A stretch of DNA of 64,000 nt from Chitinophaga sp. S165 (GCF_003182155.1 NZ_QGTG01000003.1:248001-312000), one strand, 5' to 3'; counted from the first letter of the stretch, positions 44,348 to 53,671 are shown. Made by a program: numbers and translations. The notes: a model not told the origin generated them from the sequence alone.

Positions 44348-47300
44348 TTAAGTGTTCTTATAGGCTGATGGCAATACGCCGTACTCCAGCTTGAAATACT
44401 TTGCAAAATACTTAGGATTATTGAATCCTACTTCATACGCTACTTCCGCCACTGTTAACTGGCTTTTTCCAAGCAGCTGTGCAGCCCGTTTCAGGCGGAT
44501 GGAACGTATAAATTCAAGTGGTGTTTTTCCTGTAAGCGACAATAATTTCTTGTACGCAGAGACCCGGCTCATATGGAGCTCCCTGCTTAACTCTTCCACC
44601 GAAAAATCAGGATTGGAGATATTCTTTTCCACGATCTGTAAGGCCTGCTGGATGAAGTGTTCATCCTGTGAAGAAATAGCTATCTCCTCCGGATGTGCTT
44701 CAATATGCTGCTGAAAGCTCTTTTTCAGTGATACCTGCTGGGTGATGATATTCCGGATGCGCGACAACAGTACCTCATAGTTGAATGGCTTGGTAATGTA
44801 GTCGGTGGCGCCGTTGTCCAGGGCTTCCAGCTGATCTTCTTCCGATGCACGTGCAGTGAGCAGTATGACCGGTAAATGTGCCAGCTTTTGCTGCTGACGT
44901 ATCCGGCGACAAAGTTCCAATCCATCCATTTCCGGCATATTCACATCGCTCACCACCATGTTCGGAATGGTATGTTGCAGTATGTTCCATCCTGCCTGCC
45001 CATTGGGAGCATCGATGATATGAAAATGAACACTGAGATTATCTTTGAGGTAGAACCTGAAATCTTCACTATCTTCTATCAGCAATAACACCGGCTTTTT
45101 GCCTGTATAAACAGGGGGCGTAGCTACTGAAACGGGGGCGGCTGACAGTATCGCCGTTGTTTCCGGTTGAGTAGTGACCGGTTTGCCTGATATGCCCTGT
45201 ACAGGTATCAGTATAGTGAAACAGCTGCCCATGCCTGGAGCGCTATCAACAGTAATGGTACCACCATGCAGTTTTACGAATTCACGTGTGATACTGAGAC
45301 CAATACCACTGCCCTGATTCACCATTGAGCCGGGTATGTCATGCTGGAAGAACCTTTCAAAGATCCGCTCCTGTTGCTCTTCAGGGATGCCGATACCTGT
45401 ATCCTTAACCATAATGGCTAATACCGACCCTTGTTGCAGTTGAACATCTACAGAAATATTCCCCTGTTCCGGCGTGAATTTGAAAGCATTGCTTAACAGG
45501 TTGAAGATGATCTTCTCTATTTTATCCGGATCATACAACATGTTAAGCTCTTTGATACTACTGTGGAAGTCCAGGTCGATCTGTTTCTTTTCGGACAGAT
45601 CGGAGAAGGAAGTGGTCAGCTCTTTTACAAAAGCCACGATATCCCCCTCGGTAGTATAGAGCTTGATCTCCTGTACTTCCATTTTACGGAAGTCGAGCAA
45701 CTGATTAACGAGATTGAGCAGGCGACGCGCATTCCGTTGTACAAGTACCAGCTGTTGCTGGATATTGTTTTCCAATCCTTTGCTTAGCATCTTTTCCAGC
45801 GGCGTAATGATCAAACTAAGCGGCGTCCTGAATTCATGGCTGACATTCGTAAAGAAGCGGATCTTTAATGCATCCAGTTCATGTATACGCTGTGCTTCCT
45901 GTTTTTCCTGTTCAATGCGGGACCGTAATCGCTCCCTCTCAAGTATTACTCTTCTGGCCAGAATAAGCGCGCCAATGATCAGCAATGCATATAGAATAAA
46001 CGCTAATGGTGTTCTCCAGAAAGGAGGGAGAACAGTGATATGTAATTCCAGCGGTGTAGGCGTCCATACTCCATCGTTATTAGATGCTTTTACACGGAAG
46101 GTATATTCTCCCGGATCAAGATTTGTATACGTGGCCTTACGCAGGCTTCCATCGGTAGTGAGCCACTCATTGTTGAATCCTTCCAGCATATAAGCATACT
46201 GATTCTTCTCAGGATGGAAGTAGTTCAATGCAGCGAAGGAAATGGAGAAGACGTTCTCCCGGTATTTCAGCGTGATGTGTTGCGTTTGTGTAATAGATTG
46301 TTGCAACAAAGTATGACCATTTATCTGTTCTCCCGGTTCCATACTTTTATTGAAGATCTGGAAGTCAGTTAACACAATAGGAGGCACTGTCCTGTTGATG
46401 GCAATAGAGTGCGGATAAAAGAGATTAAAGCCATTGCCTCCACCGAAAATGAGCTCGCCTTTGCTGGTCTTTAAAGCCGCATTTTCATTGAATTCCCTTC
46501 CCTGTAAACCATCTGATTCATCGTAATTCTTAAAGTGAAAGCCATAACTGCCAGACTGCCGCTTAATACTGAGATTGGACACACCGTTGGCAGTACTCAT
46601 CCACAGTGTGCTGTCTTTATCTTCCAGGATGTTCAGCACGGTATTATCGGGCAATCCGGCTTCTCTTCGCAGGATGCTTATCTTTTTAGTAGCAGGATCA
46701 TACAGGTTTAATCCTTCACGGGTACCTATCCAAATCAGGCCACGGCTGTCTTCGAACAAACAGATCACATTTTTGTTGCTTAATCCATCCGGTTGTTTAT
46801 CGGCGGTACCATAATGCGTGAATGTACCCGCTTTGTTCATCACATCTATACCGTCGGCAGTGCCAATCCAGATATTACCGGCTTTATCTTCCAGTATCGC
46901 CGACACATAAGGCGATCTTATTGAATTGGGAGCACCGTTGGCAAAACGGCGGAAGTTGCCTGTGGCCCTGTCAAGGATGTTCAATCCGCCTCCTAATGTA
47001 CCTACCCAGAGGCGTTGCTGACTGTCCTCAAATATTTCCCAGACGCTGTTATCACTAAGACTATTTGGATTAGCAGGATCATTTTTATAATGGATAAAAC
47101 GGCTGCCGTCAAAACAATCCAGTCCGCCGAAATAAGAACCGATCCATAACTTCCCGGTATGATCTATCCAGAGGCTGACGATCACATTTCCGCTGGGAGA
47201 ATTAGTATTGTTCACATCATGGAGGTATTGTCTGAACGTATTGCGTGTACGGTCAAAGTAGATCAATCCACCGCCATTGGTGCCTATCCAGAGATTGCCG

Positions 47301-48433
47301 TTCGCGTCTTCCGCAAAACGGTTAACGTCGTCGTAGGGGAGACTGTTAGCGGCAAATAACTGATGCTGGTATAATGGAAACTTAACAATGTTCTCGTGAT
47401 AATAACAGATCCCCTTCTTATAGGTACCGATCCATATAATACCGGTGTTATCGCGGTATAGTGCATTGATACTATTTTGACTCAGGCTTTTAGGATTTTC
47501 GCTATTGTTAACGAGGTATTGTATGGTTTGTTTTTGTTTATCGATGATGTTCAATCCTCCGTGATCTGTTCCTATCCAGATCAGGCCCTGATTATCCTGC
47601 ACGACGCCGCGTACGATATTAGTGTTAAGCTTTATCGTGCCGGTATTCTGATTATAGTGAGTAAAGTTTGCTGTACGCTGATTGTAGTAATAAACACCCT
47701 GTACGTCAGAATTACTAAAGATCCAGAGATCGCCGTCACTGTCTGACGTCATCTGGTATTCCTGCTGGTCGCTACGGCCATTCTGCTCGGGCATCTGCAC
47801 CTGGTGAACGACCTGGTGGCTGCGACTGTCTAATTTCTGTAGCAGGCCATCAGCATGCAGTATCCAGATGTTACCTGAAGGGTCTTCTGCAATAGAAGAA
47901 ACAGGGCTTTTCGTACTTCCTGCAAGTGGGACCTTTGTTGTTGTATGTGTTGCCGGCATGTAACCAAACAATCCGTTCTTCGGCATGACAAACCAGTATA
48001 TGCCTGTTTTGTCTTTCAGGATCTGACCCACGGAGTCTCCTGGTATGCCATACTGCCTGAGTGTGGGCCGGGTATCGCGTTGAAAGTTGCCCTTGTCGGG
48101 ATGGTAAATGTTTTGTCCGTTGCGGTGTGTGACCCATAACAGGCCATCAGGGCCTTCCATGAGACTGGCGATAAAGTTATCGGAAAGGGTAGTGGAATCG
48201 CTTAATGCCTGGCGGAACACTTTAAAATTGTACCCGTCGTAGCGGTTAAGGCCGGACATGGTGCCAAACCACATAAAGCCACGACTGTCCTTCAGGATGC
48301 AATTGACCTGGTTTGCTGAAAGCCCCTGAGTAATATCTATTCTTGTCAGCTGATATTGCGACGAGCTTGTCTGACCTCGCAGTAAAGTGGGTAGAAACAC
48401 CAGCAGGAATAGAATAAATAGTTTTTTGTTCAC
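44348..48433 (-). CDS. hybrid two-component system (HTCS) regulator
   Basis: A 1361-residue one-protein sensor-regulator. Signal peptide (MNKKLFILFLLVFLPTLLRG), periplasmic Reg_prop beta-propeller repeats (many WIGT/W-x-G-T motifs, to about residue 690), a Y_Y_Y domain (about 700-790) and a membrane helix (about 795-815, TPLAFILYALLIIGALILAR). HisKA (FFTNVSHEFRTPLSLI), HATPase_c (LLSNAFKFT; GSGIGLSITREF), REC (VVSDVNMPEMDG) and an AraC-type DNA-binding domain (LSRELHMSRVSAYKKLLSL; VAYEVGFNNPKYFAKYFK) follow. HTCS proteins sense glycan fragments and activate their locus. It is divergent from GH95 and 3.7 kb from the GH31-sus operon, both probable targets. Confidence 0.95.
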   Translation of the reverse strand: MNKKLFILFLLVFLPTLLRGQTSSSQYQLTRIDITQGLSANQVNCILKDSRGFMWFGTMSGLNRYDGYNFKVFRQALSDSTTLSDNFIASLMEGPDGLLWVTHRNGQNIYHPDKGNFQRDTRPTLRQYGIPGDSVGQILKDKTGIYWFVMPKNGLFGYMPATHTTTKVPLAGSTKSPVSSIAEDPSGNIWILHADGLLQKLDSRSHQVVHQVQMPEQNGRSDQQEYQMTSDSDGDLWIFSNSDVQGVYYYNQRTANFTHYNQNTGTIKLNTNIVRGVVQDNQGLIWIGTDHGGLNIIDKQKQTIQYLVNNSENPKSLSQNSINALYRDNTGIIWIGTYKKGICYYHENIVKFPLYQHQLFAANSLPYDDVNRFAEDANGNLWIGTNGGGLIYFDRTRNTFRQYLHDVNNTNSPSGNVIVSLWIDHTGKLWIGSYFGGLDCFDGSRFIHYKNDPANPNSLSDNSVWEIFEDSQQRLWVGTLGGGLNILDRATGNFRRFANGAPNSIRSPYVSAILEDKAGNIWIGTADGIDVMNKAGTFTHYGTADKQPDGLSNKNVICLFEDSRGLIWIGTREGLNLYDPATKKISILRREAGLPDNTVLNILEDKDSTLWMSTANGVSNLSIKRQSGSYGFHFKNYDESDGLQGREFNENAALKTSKGELIFGGGNGFNLFYPHSIAINRTVPPIVLTDFQIFNKSMEPGEQINGHTLLQQSITQTQHITLKYRENVFSISFAALNYFHPEKNQYAYMLEGFNNEWLTTDGSLRKATYTNLDPGEYTFRVKASNNDGVWTPTPLELHITVLPPFWRTPLAFILYALLIIGALILARRVILERERLRSRIEQEKQEAQRIHELDALKIRFFTNVSHEFRTPLSLIITPLEKMLSKGLENNIQQQLVLVQRNARRLLNLVNQLLDFRKMEVQEIKLYTTEGDIVAFVKELTTSFSDLSEKKQIDLDFHSSIKELNMLYDPDKIEKIIFNLLSNAFKFTPEQGNISVDVQLQQGSVLAIMVKDTGIGIPEEQQERIFERFFQHDIPGSMVNQGSGIGLSITREFVKLHGGTITVDSAPGMGSCFTILIPVQGISGKPVTTQPETTAILSAAPVSVATPPVYTGKKPVLLLIEDSEDFRFYLKDNLSVHFHIIDAPNGQAGWNILQHTIPNMVVSDVNMPEMDGLELCRRIRQQQKLAHLPVILLTARASEEDQLEALDNGATDYITKPFNYEVLLSRIRNIITQQVSLKKSFQQHIEAHPEEIAISSQDEHFIQQALQIVEKNISNPDFSVEELSRELHMSRVSAYKKLLSLTGKTPLEFIRSIRLKRAAQLLGKSQLTVAEVAYEVGFNNPKYFAKYFKLEYGVLPSAYKNT

Positions 48434-48508
48434 TTGTACGATTAACGCGGATCTATAATTTTAAATGTCTGTTCTACAATATAGAATCTCTGCCGTAAAT
48501 AAAAAAAG

Positions 48509-48532
48509 AAAGGTCGAAAGAATTCGACCTTT
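48509..48532 (-). terminator. terminator-like hairpin in the HTCS leader
   Basis: Arms AAAGGTCGAA/TTCGACCTTT (10 bp, 4-base loop), followed on the minus strand by CTTTTTTTATTT. It points toward the HTCS gene, 76 bp before its start codon, with no minus-strand gene upstream to end. It may be an attenuator or may block read-through from the opposite promoter. Confidence 0.65.
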
Positions 48533-48686
48533 GTGCTAAAATTCCACGTTATGGTACTCAGGTCCATAAAAAGTTTAGCAATTTGCTTATAATGAGTTTA
48601 TCTTATTATGATGAAATTTTCAGGGTTTATGAGCTTAAATTAACATTAACGTTTTCCGGGATCATCAATCTTCACTAAGACAGGAG

Positions 48687-48722
48687 GTAAATCAGCGCCG
48701 AACCCGGTGTTATATGATTTAC
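48687..48722. promoter_or_regulatory. inverted repeat in the HTCS-GH95 intergenic region
   Basis: Eight-base arms GTAAATCA/TGATTTAC (48687-48694 and 48715-48722) with a nested CGCC/GGTG pairing. It lies upstream of the predicted GH95 promoter and is a candidate HTCS binding site. Confidence 0.4.
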
Positions 48723-48785
48723 AGGACAAATGTAATGCCCCCGTAAGTGATAACCAAAGGTTTGTCTGGTTTTTTTGCGCAATCG

Positions 48786-48816
48786 TTTGCATTTCTTTTT
48801 AAAAAAGCTAAACTTG
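48786..48816 (+). promoter_or_regulatory. Bacteroidota-type promoter of GH95
   Basis: TTTG at 48786-48789 and TAAACTTG at 48809-48816, separated by 19 bp. This matches the -33 TTTG / -7 TAnnTTTG consensus with one mismatch. Predicted start of transcription is near 48823, 27 bp before the ATG. Confidence 0.55.
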
Positions 48817-48849
48817 TTAATTCTATAATAATTTCATTTTTTCACAGTT

Positions 48850-51336
48850 ATGAATAGAACAGGTCTCATATTGCTGCTTTGTACTGCGTTTGCAGGTCAC
48901 CTACGGGCGCAGCAACCCAATAACAAATTGAAGCTATGGTATAACGAGCCGGCGTCGGAATGGTCACAGGCATTGCCGTTAGGTAATGGCAGGCTGGGCG
49001 CTATGGTGTTTGGCGGTACCAGCGAGGAGTTGATCCAACTTAATGAAGCTACTTTATGGTCCGGCGGACCAGTGAATAATAACATCAATCCCGGCGCTGC
49101 CGCATACCTGCCTGCTGTGAGAGATGCATTGTTCAAAGAGAAATACCATGAAGCGGATAGTTTGTTGCGCAAGATGCAGGGTGCCTATTCACAGTCATTT
49201 CTCCCATTAGGAGATGTACGTATCCATCAGTTGCTGAAAGATACCGCTACGAAGCAATATTACCGTGATCTCGACATCGCCAATGCAAAAGCTACTACAC
49301 GTTTCACAAGTGGTGGTGTAACTTATACAAGGGAGATGTTTATCTCCGCTCCCGATCAGGTTATTGTAATACGTCTTAAAGCAGATAAGAAAGGTCAGCT
49401 GAATTTTACCGCGGCAACTTCCAGTCAGCTGAGATATCAAAATATAACGATCGGGAAAAAAGAAATAGCCATGAAAGGCAAGGCGCCTTCACAGGTTGAT
49501 CCTAATTATGTGAACTATAACAAAGAACCGATCAAATATGAAGCGCCCGGCAGTTGTAACGGTATGCGTTATGAACTACGTATGCGTGCTGTCAGCCCTG
49601 ATGGTATTATTACAACTGATACTTCCGGTATTACTGTAAAGAATGCCACTGAAGTTACGTTGTTATTAACTGCAGCTACCAGCTTTAACGGATATGATAA
49701 GTGCCCTGACAGTGAAGGCCTGAATGAAACAGCACTTGTAAACGGATATCTCAAAAAAGCGGCAGTATTCTCTTATGATAATCTACTGAAACGTCATCAG
49801 CAGGATTATCGTTCTTTCTTTAACCGTGTATCTTTCCGCCTGGATGGAGATGATCAGAGTGCATTGCCTACAGATGAAAGATTGCGGCGTTATACTGCAG
49901 GAGGAAAAGATGCTACGCTGGAAAGTCTTTATTTCCAGTTTGGCCGTTACCTGCTGATCTCCAGTTCACGTACATTGTCGGCTCCTGCTAATTTGCAGGG
50001 CATCTGGAATAAAGAATTACGTGCACCCTGGAGCTCCAACTACACCATCAACATTAATACGGAAATGAACTACTGGCCGGCAGAAGTTTGTAACCTGATG
50101 GAGATGCAACGTCCTTTATACCAGTTGCTGAAGGAACTGTCTGTTACCGGTCAACATACTGCACGCAAATTCTATAATACCCGTGGTTGGGTGGCACATC
50201 ATAACACAGATATATGGGCGATCTCCAATCCGGTTGGCGACAATGGCAAAGGTGATCCGCAATGGGCTAACTGGATGATGGGAGGGAATTGGTTATGCCA
50301 GTTCTTATGGCAACATTACCGTTATACCGGCGATGAAAAGTTCCTGCGCGATACAGCATATCCTATTATGAGATCCGCTGCACTTTTCAGCCTGGATTTT
50401 CTGGTAAAAGATCCTGCTTCCGGATATCTTGTTACTGCTCCTGCTACCTCTCCTGAGAATATGTTCCAATTGGAAAATGGAACACGTGAAGCAGTTGCTA
50501 TTGCCAGTACAATGGACATGACCGTTATTCGTGAACTGTTCGGCAATGTGATCAAAGCCGGTGAAGTATTGAAAGTGGATAAAACGCTGTGCGATTCTTT
50601 ACAGGTAGCGGCCGACCGTCTGTATCCTTTCAAAATAGGAAAAGACGGCAGCTTGCAGGAATGGTATAAAGACTGGCCATCCGCAGAAGTAGAACATCGG
50701 CATATCTCGCATCTATATGGCCTCTTTCCTGGCGATCAGATCTCCCCGTCTGCCACACCTGAACTCGCAAAAGCAGCAAAACGTACACTCGAGATCAGAG
50801 GCGACGGCGGCACGGGTTGGAGCAAAGCCTGGAAGATCAATACCTGGGCAAGACTGGAAGATGGCAATCATGCATATAAACTGCTTCGCGAACTGCTGAC
50901 CCTTACCGGTAAAGGTTCTATAGACATGCACGATGCAGGGGGAACTTATGCTAACCTGTTTTGTGCGCATCCGCCTTTCCAGATAGATGGTAATTTCGGT
51001 GGTACTTCCGGTATTGCACAAATGCTGCTGAATGGACAGTCAAATATGGTACATTTGCTGCCTGCTATCCCTGATAGCTGGGCCGGCGGTGAAGTAAAAG
51101 GATTACTGGCTTACGGTGGCAATACCATCGATATGAGCTGGAAAGACGGTAAGATCACCAAAGTGACAGTACGTGCAACTAAAGCGGGAACATGTTACCT
51201 GTTAGCGAAACATCGTCTGAAAGCTACCGGTAATGCGCAACTTGCACCAATGAAACCTAAAGATCCATCCGCAGGGTATCCTTACGCATTGAAGACAAAC
51301 GCCGGCGGCGTATATACTTTGCAGGGAGCGGAATAA
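48850..51336 (+). CDS. secreted GH95 family alpha-L-fucosidase (or alpha-L-galactosidase)
   Basis: An 828-residue exported enzyme; signal peptide ending HLRAQQ. The GH95 N-terminal super-sandwich begins LKLWYNEPASEWSQALPLGN, with GRLGAMVFGG after it. The (alpha/alpha)6 barrel carries the catalytic set: INTEMNYWPAE (Asn401, Asn403 region), Glu615 in AEVEHRHISHLYGLFPG, and Asp713 in QIDGNFGGTSG. GH95 enzymes are inverting alpha-1,2-L-fucosidases; some prefer L-galactose. Next to an HTCS and near GH31-susCD, it would remove fucosyl caps of xyloglucan side chains in the periplasm. The ATP-grasp gene follows 23 bp later. Confidence 0.93.
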   Translation: MNRTGLILLLCTAFAGHLRAQQPNNKLKLWYNEPASEWSQALPLGNGRLGAMVFGGTSEELIQLNEATLWSGGPVNNNINPGAAAYLPAVRDALFKEKYHEADSLLRKMQGAYSQSFLPLGDVRIHQLLKDTATKQYYRDLDIANAKATTRFTSGGVTYTREMFISAPDQVIVIRLKADKKGQLNFTAATSSQLRYQNITIGKKEIAMKGKAPSQVDPNYVNYNKEPIKYEAPGSCNGMRYELRMRAVSPDGIITTDTSGITVKNATEVTLLLTAATSFNGYDKCPDSEGLNETALVNGYLKKAAVFSYDNLLKRHQQDYRSFFNRVSFRLDGDDQSALPTDERLRRYTAGGKDATLESLYFQFGRYLLISSSRTLSAPANLQGIWNKELRAPWSSNYTININTEMNYWPAEVCNLMEMQRPLYQLLKELSVTGQHTARKFYNTRGWVAHHNTDIWAISNPVGDNGKGDPQWANWMMGGNWLCQFLWQHYRYTGDEKFLRDTAYPIMRSAALFSLDFLVKDPASGYLVTAPATSPENMFQLENGTREAVAIASTMDMTVIRELFGNVIKAGEVLKVDKTLCDSLQVAADRLYPFKIGKDGSLQEWYKDWPSAEVEHRHISHLYGLFPGDQISPSATPELAKAAKRTLEIRGDGGTGWSKAWKINTWARLEDGNHAYKLLRELLTLTGKGSIDMHDAGGTYANLFCAHPPFQIDGNFGGTSGIAQMLLNGQSNMVHLLPAIPDSWAGGEVKGLLAYGGNTIDMSWKDGKITKVTVRATKAGTCYLLAKHRLKATGNAQLAPMKPKDPSAGYPYALKTNAGGVYTLQGAE

Positions 51337-51359
51337 CGATAAACGGAAAACAGATCACT

Positions 51360-52247
51360 ATGCCTGAAAATAAGAAATTAGCGCTCATATGCGAAGACCC
51401 TGCCAACCTGTTCGAGATGGCAAGGAATGAAGATAAAAAACTCCTCGAAACGCTTAATGCCCATGGCTGGACAGCAGAGGCAAAGGATTGGAAAGATCAG
51501 GCGACTGACTGGTCCTCTTACGGTCTTGTGATCCTGAAATCGCCTTATGATTATCATAACAGGCTGGAAGAGTTCAGTGCCTGGCTGCATAAATTATCTG
51601 CATCGGGTGTACGGTTGCTGAACCCCGTAGAAACAGTGTTATGGAATGCGGACAAACATTATCTGAAGGAAATAAAGGACGCAGGATTTTATATCATTCC
51701 TTCTGTCTTTCTTGAGAAAGATATTCCGACAGACCTTTCTTCATTGTTCGCACAGTTGGGTACAGACAAGATCATTGTTAAGCCATGCGTAAGCGGGGGT
51801 TCAAAAAACACATTCACATTGGTACGCGGAGAAGCAGGATTAGCAGAACATCCGCTGAATACCTTGCTGCAACAGGAAGCGTTTATTGCCCAGCCTTTTT
51901 TACCCGAGATCCATGCGGGCGAATGGTCGCTGATCTTCTTTGCAGGCCGCTTCAGTCATGCGATATTGAAAAAGCCGAAGGAAGGTGACTTCCGCGTGCA
52001 GCCGCAATACGGTGCAACTATCCACAGCGTGCTGCCTGGTTCTGCTGTCATCGAAGATGCGACAATGTTAGTGCAGCGTTTCGCCGGAGACGCTTTGTAT
52101 TCCCGCGTAGATGGTGTAATGGTAAACGGAAGGCTGGCATTGATGGAACTGGAACTGATAGAGCCATTGCTGTATACTGTCTTCGAAGAAAAGAGCCTGA
52201 AGAATTATATGAGGGCACTGGACAAGAGAATGAGGGTGCTCAGCTGA
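51360..52247 (+). CDS. ATP-grasp superfamily protein
   Basis: A 295-residue cytosolic protein related to RimK/glutathione-synthetase-type ATP-grasp ligases. It shows YGLVILKSPYDYHNRLEEF, NPVETVLWNADKHYLKEIKD, KIIVKPCVSGGSKNT (ATP-binding lysine and Gly-rich loop), the late ATP-grasp segment YSRVDGVMVNGRLALMELEL and LIEPLLY. This matches a widespread uncharacterised group with cycloserine-biosynthesis relatives. Substrates unknown; likely joins a carboxylate to an amine. It trails GH95 by 23 bp and ends at a strong terminator, but no link to glycan use is evident. Confidence 0.8.
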   Translation: MPENKKLALICEDPANLFEMARNEDKKLLETLNAHGWTAEAKDWKDQATDWSSYGLVILKSPYDYHNRLEEFSAWLHKLSASGVRLLNPVETVLWNADKHYLKEIKDAGFYIIPSVFLEKDIPTDLSSLFAQLGTDKIIVKPCVSGGSKNTFTLVRGEAGLAEHPLNTLLQQEAFIAQPFLPEIHAGEWSLIFFAGRFSHAILKKPKEGDFRVQPQYGATIHSVLPGSAVIEDATMLVQRFAGDALYSRVDGVMVNGRLALMELELIEPLLYTVFEEKSLKNYMRALDKRMRVLS

Positions 52248-52267
52248 TATTTTATTTTATTCATTTC

Positions 52268-52303
52268 AAGGGCAGGTTGCATATGTAACCTGCCCTTTTT
52301 TTA
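52268..52303 (+). terminator. intrinsic terminator after the ATP-grasp gene
   Basis: Eleven-base arms AAGGGCAGGTT/AACCTGCCCTT with an 8-base loop and a following TTTTT tract. It closes the GH95/ATP-grasp transcript. Confidence 0.9.
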
Positions 52304-52386
52304 TTGCTAAAAACGGGAAATATGCACAAAAAAGGACTAAATAACAGCCTTTAAACCCTTACGAACAGGCTCTTTTCTCGTTTCGT

Positions 52387-52505
52387 CCATATCGCTTCAT
52401 CGTCATCTCCATATCATTTTAGGGGCATCTCTATATCGAAAGGATATACATATGACGGTAAAGTGACGGCCAGATGACGGTTTCGCGATATGGAGATATA
52501 GAGAT
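52387..52505. repeat. interleaved inverted repeats and three TGACGG boxes at 11-bp spacing
   Basis: ATCTCCATATC (52405-52415) and its one-base variant ATCTCTATATC (52427-52437) each recur as exact reverse complements at 52487-52497 and 52495-52505. CCATATCGC (52387-52395) pairs with GCGATATGG (52485-52493). Between the arms, TGACGG occurs at 52453, 52464 and 52475, exactly 11 bp apart. No frame covers the region. It lies 115-230 bp upstream of the 189-aa gene and looks like a multi-site operator or a structured RNA. Confidence 0.7.
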
Positions 52506-52540
52506 CAGGGCCTGTATGCAAAGCGTTTGAAAGGAATTTA

Positions 52541-52572
52541 TTTGCCGAAGTCATCTATTTGTTTTAAATTCA
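52541..52572 (+). promoter_or_regulatory. possible promoter of the 189-aa gene
   Basis: TTTG at 52541-52544 and TAAATTCA at 52565-52572, 20 bp apart, fit the Bacteroidota -33/-7 pattern with two mismatches in the -7 box. Weak prediction. Confidence 0.3.
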
Positions 52573-52619
52573 TAATAACTATTGAAAATTCCGTTAACAC
52601 CTGAAAACCAAAACATTTT

Positions 52620-53189
52620 ATGGCAAGAGCTAAGAATAATCTCCTGTTAGCCCAGGTATCCGGCACCATAGGAAAACAACTCACAGTAAGCCAAAGGGGA
52701 GGACAAGCCATCCTCAGTAAGGCGAAGGAAAAGAAGGGAAAGCGCTACAAGTTTTCACCTAAACAGCTGGATGTACAGTCGAAATTTGCTAATGCTGCTG
52801 ATTATGCCAGTGACGTGAAAGCCGACCCTGATATGGTGGCTGCCTACATGGCCATTGCAAAACCGGGCCAGAATGCCAATAATCTGGCGATTAGAGACTT
52901 TTATAACGCTCCGGAGATCCATACCCTTAAAACAGTTGGTTACACCGGAAAAGCGGGTCAGAAAATCCTTGTAAGGGCCACTGACGACTTCCGTGTATAC
53001 CAGGTCGTAGTTTCCATCTATACTGCTTCCGGCACCCTCGTAGAGCAGGGCAATGCATTACAGGGCAGAAACGTTGTAGAATGGACCTATACGACCGTAA
53101 AAGATAACCGTGGGTATAAGGGTTACAAAGTAAGAGCAATGGCGGAAGATCTGCCGGGCAACCAGACATTCGAAGAGATTGTTTTATAG
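52620..53189 (+). CDS. conserved hypothetical protein, 189 aa
   Basis: A soluble protein without signal peptide. The first 50 residues are basic and polar (MARAKNNLLLAQVSGTIGKQ; KAKEKKGKRYKFSPKQLDVQ); the rest has a helix-rich middle (FANAADYASDVKADPDMVAA) and a beta-rich C-terminal domain (ILVRATDDFRVYQVVVSIYT; VVEWTYTTVKDN) resembling an Ig-like fold. The N-terminal QVSGTIGKQLTVSQRGGQ resembles a phage/DUF6266-like start but I cannot assign it. It sits alone downstream of the repeat-rich region at 52387-52505, which probably controls it. Function unknown. Confidence 0.6.
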   Translation: MARAKNNLLLAQVSGTIGKQLTVSQRGGQAILSKAKEKKGKRYKFSPKQLDVQSKFANAADYASDVKADPDMVAAYMAIAKPGQNANNLAIRDFYNAPEIHTLKTVGYTGKAGQKILVRATDDFRVYQVVVSIYTASGTLVEQGNALQGRNVVEWTYTTVKDNRGYKGYKVRAMAEDLPGNQTFEEIVL

Positions 53190-53278
53190 AAACTTTACTT
53201 TGAATATGGCATGCGACTTAAAGCGTGGGATGGACATATTTTTTAAATAAACATGTATCTTCGGGGCATTAACTGTCA

Positions 53279-53671
53279 ATGCTGATGAAGATCTACCTGT
53301 ATACTGCACTCGCAATCGTACTCCTGTCCCAGGCTGCTGTATTTTTTATTGATTTCACTCCCTTACAGGGATTGCTGGTAGCAGGTCTGATCACCTGTTG
53401 CTCCGTGATCAACTTTGTCCTGACCTATACTACAGACTTCAGCAAACGGCTCCGTTTTCCGAAGAAGACCATCCGTCTTTCAGATAAGAGTATTGAACTT
53501 ACCAATTTACGCGTAGGCGGTATGGGGCTTATACTTGCACTATTCGGCGTTTATTGTTTCTTCATGCTGAAAGCAAAAGCCATCGGGCTGGTATTTATGG
53601 CCGCAGGCGTTAACTACATTTCTTTTTTAAAAGTTGAAACACGTAAAGTGGTAACAGCACAGAGCAAGTAA
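53279..53671 (+). CDS. small membrane protein of unknown function
   Basis: A 130-residue protein with four predicted helices: two N-terminal (IYLYTALAIVLLSQAAVFFI and LLVAGLITCCSVINFVLTYT), a basic loop (FSKRLRFPKKTIRL), then two (GMGLILALFGVYCFFMLKAK and GLVFMAAGVNYISFL). No family is recognised. It lies between two unrelated genes with 89 bp upstream. ATG 53279 or 53285 may be the start. Confidence 0.6.
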   Translation: MLMKIYLYTALAIVLLSQAAVFFIDFTPLQGLLVAGLITCCSVINFVLTYTTDFSKRLRFPKKTIRLSDKSIELTNLRVGGMGLILALFGVYCFFMLKAKAIGLVFMAAGVNYISFLKVETRKVVTAQSK

